Shown piece by piece: positions 6,086 through 8,328 of a stretch of 8,328 bases of DNA. Position 1 is the stretch's first letter; every line of letters begins with the position of its first letter. The stretch is from JAVBNW01 sp031551255 (GTDB lineage: Bacteria; Bacillota; Clostridia; Christensenellales; UBA1750). Made by a program: the position numbers and the translations under genes. The notes under the pieces were generated by a model. It worked only from the letters and a program-made list of their open reading frames with translations, was not told the origin of the DNA and ran no database searches. The stretch is from NCBI GenBank assembly GCA_031551255.1, contig JAVBNW010000060.1, positions 1 through 8,328 of the forward strand. The letters are read 5' to 3'.

Positions 6086-7429
6086 ATGCGTTATGTAGCT
6101 CTGGATATTGGCAGCAGCTTTGTCAAATGCGCGCTGGTGGATACGGAACATCTGCGCGTCGCGGATGTATCGTCCGTGCCTGCGCTTTCGCCGCGTACGG
6201 ACCTGCATGGACGCTATGAGCTCGATGCCGACGCCTTTTTTGCGCAGGCAAAGGCGCTGATTGACGAGGCGCTTTTACTTGCTCCGGACGCAAACGGAAT
6301 TTTGATCTCGGCGCAGATGCACGGCTGTGCGATTGTCGATGCACAACACAGACCGCTCACTGGCCTCATCACCTGGCAGGATACGATGGGGCTGGAAAAG
6401 ATAGGTGCGTCGGGCAGTTATGTCGACCTCCTAGCCGAACATCTGGCGGATTATGAGGACCATGAGGATTATGTGCACGTTGGGCGCAAGCTGGCGGTTG
6501 GCAACCTATTTGCGCGCGTTTCTCAGGGGCTTGCATTGCCGGCGGGTTCGTGTTTTTGTACGACGGGAGGCTATGTTACCTACCTCCTCACCGGCGCGCA
6601 TGCGTGCCACGCCTCGCAGGCCGCTTCCACAGGCTGCGCGACGGCGCGAGCGGATCGATGGTTTGTTCCGGCGATCGCGGCGGCGCAGTTGAGCTCGTTG
6701 TGGTTTCCGCGTATCATCGCGGGCTTTGAGCCTGTGGGAACCTATCGTTTCCGCGGGAGGGAATACCCGATCTTTCCCGATGTAGGCGACCACCAGGCCA
6801 GCGCGCTGGGAAGCTTGGCGCGCGAGGAAGAGGACGCACAAGTCAATATAGGTACCGGAGGTATGGTAGGGCGCATCGTTACAGGTTTTTCCCGAGGGAA
6901 CGGGTTTGAAACGCGTCCTTTGGTGGATGGCTTGTCGATCCATACGATTACCGGCTTGCCCGGGGGGCGGCATTTGCAGATTGTACTGAGTTTTTTGCAG
7001 GAAACAGTGAAAGACTTGTCGGGCATTTTGCTGGAAGAAGCGACGCTTTGGAGATGGGCGTCTTCTCTTAAGGCCGTACCGGATGCCGTTCAAGTGCGGC
7101 CGGATTTCTTTGTGGGCGAGGGCGTGATTGCCTCTATAGGCCCTAAGAATTTGCGTCCGGATGCGCTGATGGTCGGCGCATATCGGGCGGTGGCGGTTGC
7201 GTGCGCCAAGGCGCTAGGCCTGCTAGGAAGGGCGGAACAGCTCGTCTATTCGGGCGGGGCGGTGCGCAAGAATGCCGCGCTGCGCACGGCTATCGAGGCT
7301 GAGTGCGGTTTGCCGGGCGCGAGGTTTGGCGCGGGCGGAGCGATGGAAGGCCTTTTGCGCTTGGCGCTGTATGCACAAGGCGTGCCTTTGGCAGTTTCGT
7401 GCGAGCGGATGCGGGAAGCGGCCATGTAA
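6086..7429 (+). CDS. FGGY-family carbohydrate kinase, sedoheptulokinase-like
   Basis: This 447-residue predicted ATP-dependent sugar kinase has the N-terminal phosphate loop ALDIGSSFVKCAL with the canonical Asp7. Substrate-side motifs include SAQMHG and ITWQD. FPDVGDHQASALGS contains the probable catalytic base Asp235, followed by the ATP-loop motif VNIGTGGMVGRIV. The C-terminal signature is YSGGAVRKNAALRTAIEAECGLP (about 388 onward). The GDHQAS plus NIGTGG pattern is most like the sedoheptulokinase-like branch, so a heptulose or ketose is the favoured substrate; this is a motif-level guess. It is clearly different from the first FGGY kinase, so not a recent duplicate. ATG 6086 is preceded by AGGGGG (6075-6080) at 5 bases. 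It is codirectional with the M23 gene, 68 bases downstream of it, with no functional link apparent. Confidence 0.9.
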   Translation: MRYVALDIGSSFVKCALVDTEHLRVADVSSVPALSPRTDLHGRYELDADAFFAQAKALIDEALLLAPDANGILISAQMHGCAIVDAQHRPLTGLITWQDTMGLEKIGASGSYVDLLAEHLADYEDHEDYVHVGRKLAVGNLFARVSQGLALPAGSCFCTTGGYVTYLLTGAHACHASQAASTGCATARADRWFVPAIAAAQLSSLWFPRIIAGFEPVGTYRFRGREYPIFPDVGDHQASALGSLAREEEDAQVNIGTGGMVGRIVTGFSRGNGFETRPLVDGLSIHTITGLPGGRHLQIVLSFLQETVKDLSGILLEEATLWRWASSLKAVPDAVQVRPDFFVGEGVIASIGPKNLRPDALMVGAYRAVAVACAKALGLLGRAEQLVYSGGAVRKNAALRTAIEAECGLPGARFGAGGAMEGLLRLALYAQGVPLAVSCERMREAAM

Positions 7430-7444
7430 AATGATCCGCTTTTT
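7416..7444 (+). terminator. Possible intrinsic terminator overlapping the second kinase's stop codon
   Basis: AAGCGG (7416-7421) pairs with CCGCTT (7436-7441), and an inner CAT/ATG stem (7423-7425 with 7431-7433) shortens the loop. The 3' arm runs into TTTTT (7440-7444). The stop codon 7427-7429 lies in the loop. The stem is short and the T-run is partly inside it, so strength is uncertain. Confidence 0.45.
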
Positions 7445-7446
7445 CG

Positions 7447-7475
7447 TTGACAAGCTCTCCATGCTGTGCTATCCT
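7447..7475 (+). promoter_or_regulatory. Strong sigma-A promoter for the tRNA-Arg locus
   Basis: A perfect -35, TTGACA (7447-7452), is 17 bases from the -10 TATCCT (7470-7475), which has an upstream TG in the extended position (TGCTATCCT). Transcription would start near 7482. It is the best promoter match in the window and sits 47 bases before the first tRNA-like copy, as expected for a stable RNA. Confidence 0.75.
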
Positions 7476-7481
7476 ATCCAA

Positions 7482-7499
7482 GCGCCCGAAGCGGGGCGC
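7482..7499 (+). other. GC-rich hairpin at the predicted transcript start of the tRNA locus
   Basis: GCGCCC (7482-7487) pairs with GGGCGC (7494-7499) around the loop GAAGCG. There is no following T-tract, so it is not a standard terminator. It would form the very 5' end of the tRNA precursor and may be a processing or stability element. Confidence 0.35.
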
Positions 7500-7521
7500 C
7501 CGTAGTTATTCTTTGTACTGT

Positions 7522-7574
7522 GTGCCTGTAGCTCAGCCGGATAGAGTGTTTGGCTACGAACCGGTAGGTCGGGG
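7522..7574 (+). pseudogene. Truncated tRNA-Arg(ACG) copy lacking a T arm and 3' acceptor strand
   Basis: The stretch starts GTGCCTG and keeps the D arm (GCTCAGCCGG...GAGT), the anticodon loop CTACGAA (ACG at 7556-7558) and the variable loop AGGTC. It aligns without gaps to the intact tRNA 79 bases downstream. After GGGG at 7574 the homology stops: there is no TTCGAAT loop, no CAGGCAC to close the acceptor stem, and no CCA. The anticodon stem is also weakened (TTTGG against CCGGT has a mismatch and two G-U pairs). It cannot fold as a normal tRNA. Confidence 0.85.
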
Positions 7575-7600
7575 CAGCCTACGAAGACTTAAAATTGCGT

Positions 7601-7677
7601 GTACCTGGAGCTCAGCCGGAGAGAGTGACTGGCTACGAACCAGTAGGTCGGGGGTTCGAATCCCTCCAGGTACGCCA
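7601..7677 (+). tRNA. tRNA-Arg(ACG)
   Basis: A complete cloverleaf can be drawn. The acceptor GTACCTG pairs with CAGGTAC (7667-7673), the D stem GCTC pairs with GAGT, and the anticodon stem ACTGG/CCAGT holds loop CTACGAA with anticodon ACG at 7635-7637. The variable loop is AGGTC, and the T stem GGGGG/CCCTC holds loop TTCGAAT. The discriminator is G and CCA is encoded (7675-7677). With A34 edited to inosine this tRNA reads CGU, CGC and CGA codons. It is likely co-transcribed with the truncated copy upstream. Its 3' end is the probable attachment site of the downstream element. Confidence 0.96.
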
Positions 7678-7695
7678 GAAAAACCCCTAGTTTAG

Positions 7696-7736
7696 CCGCT
7701 TCTGCGAGAGTTTGTACGCAGAGGCGGTGAATTTTT
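7696..7736 (+). terminator. Intrinsic terminator of the tRNA-Arg transcript
   Basis: CCGCTTCTGCG (7696-7706) pairs with CGCAGAGGCGG (7717-7727) over 11 base pairs including one G-U, with a 10-base loop. A T-tract, ATTTTT (7731-7736), follows after three bases. It lies 19 bases after the tRNA CCA. Its right arm and loop contain one of the GTACGC-type repeats. Confidence 0.75.
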
Positions 7737-7864
7737 GTCCGCGTTGTACGCAGATCCTGCTCCTCCCTTCATGACGCCAGCGCAGATCGGATGTGCTCCA
7801 GATTCACGTTGTTCGGCGATTTGTACGCGGATTGTACGCATGGTCAAAAATCTGCATCCTGTGC
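7737..7864. other. Non-coding gap between the tRNA terminator and integrase, probable att region
   Basis: No convincing gene is seen on either strand. Apart from three of the GTACGC-type repeats I see no promoter, RNA or other structure I can support. Its position between an intact tRNA and the 3' end of an integrase gene is that of an attL/attR arm. Confidence 0.5.
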
Positions 7865-8193
7865 TTAGTACGCACCCAGCGCAGCTAGTATCTGCTTGCG
7901 TAGCACGGGATCGTCGTTCGCCATGCCGAGGATGGTGCTCAATCCGTCCAAGGGCACTTCTTCGGACGGCGCATAGAAATCTGCTTCAATCTTTTCTACT
8001 AGAAGCTCGCTTTCCGTGTCGAGCGCCTGCGCATAGAATCTTAGGAACGTGCTCGGCGTTTTGTGCCCAGAACGCTTCGTTACGGTCTTTAGGTTCTGGT
8101 CAAGCCCATAGATGTATGAGCCCGACGAATGCCTGAAATTCTTAAACGGCATCTTAGGGTACTTGCCCTCGCTGCGTTGGGTGAACGATGGGC
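7865..8193 (-). pseudogene. Tyrosine recombinase (phage/island-type integrase), C-terminal fragment cut by an insertion sequence
   Basis: The remaining ~109 codons hold the C-terminal half of the catalytic domain. From the Met at 8152, FKNFRHSSGSYIYG carries the box II Arg (Arg7), with Lys4 in the His/Lys position. SGHKTPSTFLRFYAQAL carries the later His30 and the Tyr40 nucleophile, 10 residues apart as in the family. Homology continues upstream of that Met (PSFTQRSEGKYPK) to about 8193, where the end of an IS3-type element begins. A read-through frame goes on to a stop at 8234-8236 but encodes only Phe/Leu-rich insertion-sequence DNA. The N-terminal arm-binding domain, the box I Arg and the beta-strand Lys are missing from the window. 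Met 8152 is therefore not the true start, and the fragment cannot recombine DNA. The gene points toward the tRNA, with its stop 188 bases from the tRNA end. Confidence 0.85.
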
Positions 8194-8328
8194 TGTCAAC
8201 CCCCAGCGCTACAAAAAAGAAGAGGAGCAGGTATCAAACTGACATTGAACGGGCGTGCGATAGCCGAGCGCGCCATGAAGGCGAATGTGGTTGAACCAAT
8301 GAACATAATCGGCCAAGGCGGCGTGAAG
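8194..8328 (-). mobile_element. IS3-family insertion sequence, transposase-3' end (runs off window)
   Basis: The visible part holds the end of an IS3-type transposase gene and, 15 bases past its stop, a terminus beginning TGTCAACCCCCAGCGC on the + strand (ending ...GGTTGACA in transposase sense). This fits the TG...CA ends of the family. The boundary at 8194 is inferred from where integrase homology stops. The other end, the terminal inverted-repeat partner and the short target duplication lie outside the window. Confidence 0.75.
8209..8328 (-). CDS. IS3-family transposase OrfB, C-terminal end (partial)
   Basis: Read from the window edge, the last 39 codons give LHAALADYVHWFNHIRLHG, then ALGYRTPVQCQFDT, ending in TAG at 8209-8211. 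This is the conserved C-terminus of IS3-type integrase-core transposases (YxxWYNxxRxHxxLGYxTP), which catalyse cut-and-copy transposition through a DDE active site. The catalytic acidic residues lie upstream of this piece, beyond base 8328, so activity cannot be judged. The reading frame is intact as far as it can be seen. The final residues (CQFDTCSSSFL) run past the usual domain end. The 5' part of the gene and any OrfA frameshift signal are not visible. Confidence 0.88.
   Translation of the reverse strand, partial: LHAALADYVHWFNHIRLHGALGYRTPVQCQFDTCSSSFL

Larger units (their letters stand above)
7670..7874 (+). repeat. Cluster of GTACGC-centred direct repeats between tRNA-Arg and integrase; candidate integrase arm sites
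   Basis: GTACGC occurs six times in 205 bases, at 7670 (the tRNA 3' end, GGTACGCCA), 7714, 7746, 7823, 7834 and 7868. Four share the longer form TTGTACGC(A/G) at 7712, 7744, 7821 and 7832; the first two are TTGTACGCAG, 32 bases apart, and the last two are one helical turn (11 bases) apart. The last copy overlaps the integrase stop codon. Direct repeats between a tRNA att core and int are the expected layout of arm-type integrase or excisionase sites. The function is inferred. Confidence 0.6.

Noticed and set aside
7482..7499. GC-rich hairpin as a terminator for the second kinase
   Set aside because: It has no T-tract and lies downstream of a strong promoter, so it would begin the tRNA transcript; the hairpin at 7416-7444 is the better candidate.
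7447..7695. Open frame of 82 codons on the + strand
   Set aside because: It runs through the tRNA promoter, the tRNA remnant and the intact tRNA-Arg, so it is not a gene.
7670..7874. CRISPR array suggested by the GTACGC repeats
   Set aside because: Repeats are only about 10 bases, spacing is irregular (11 to 77 bases), and no cas genes are present.
7735..8136. Open frame of 133 codons on the + strand
   Set aside because: It is antisense to the integrase fragment, which has clear family motifs; the + strand peptide is Arg/Cys/Ser-rich with no recognisable pattern.
8194..8236. Integrase reading frame continuing to the stop at 8234-8236
   Set aside because: The encoded YLLLFFFVALGVD is the reverse-frame reading of the insertion sequence end, not integrase sequence.

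Overview
The window reads as chromosomal DNA of a GC-rich Firmicute, most likely a Clostridia-type anaerobe. This is inferred from the LysM/G5/M23 membrane-anchored cell-wall enzyme, the strong AGGAGG-like ribosome sites, the GTG starts, and a LarA-superfamily enzyme with close-packed neighbours. All protein genes in the left 7.4 kb lie on the + strand.

Region 1 (124-3682) is a tight three-gene operon: a gluconokinase-like FGGY sugar kinase, a LarA-superfamily (nickel-pincer lactate racemase-like) racemase/epimerase, and a compact M29/NicX-like metalloenzyme. The first two genes overlap by 4 bases (ATGA) and the third starts 23 bases after the second. The simplest reading is sugar-acid or 2-hydroxy-acid catabolism: LarA homologue inverts the carbon next to the carboxylate, the kinase traps the product, and the role of the third enzyme is open. 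No transporter, regulator or larBCE cofactor gene is visible.

Region 2 (3683-6017) has an extended -10 promoter overlapping a GC-rich inverted repeat, then a 730-residue bitopic membrane protein. It has a long disordered cytoplasmic N-terminus, one membrane helix, and extracytoplasmic LysM, G5 and M23 endopeptidase domains with all zinc ligands present.

Region 3 (6018-7444) is a second FGGY kinase, closest in motifs to sedoheptulokinase-like members, followed by a possible terminator that overlaps its stop codon.

Region 4 (7445-8328) is an accessory integration site. A strong promoter drives a decayed partial tRNA-Arg copy and then an intact tRNA-Arg(ACG), 79 bases apart in tandem, followed by a good intrinsic terminator. 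Beyond that, GTACGC-centred repeats fill the gap to the 3' end of a tyrosine integrase gene on the minus strand. That integrase is cut at its 5' side by the end of an IS3-family insertion sequence, whose transposase C-terminus runs off the window. This looks like the edge of a genomic island or prophage in a tRNA gene, with its integrase inactivated by the insertion sequence.
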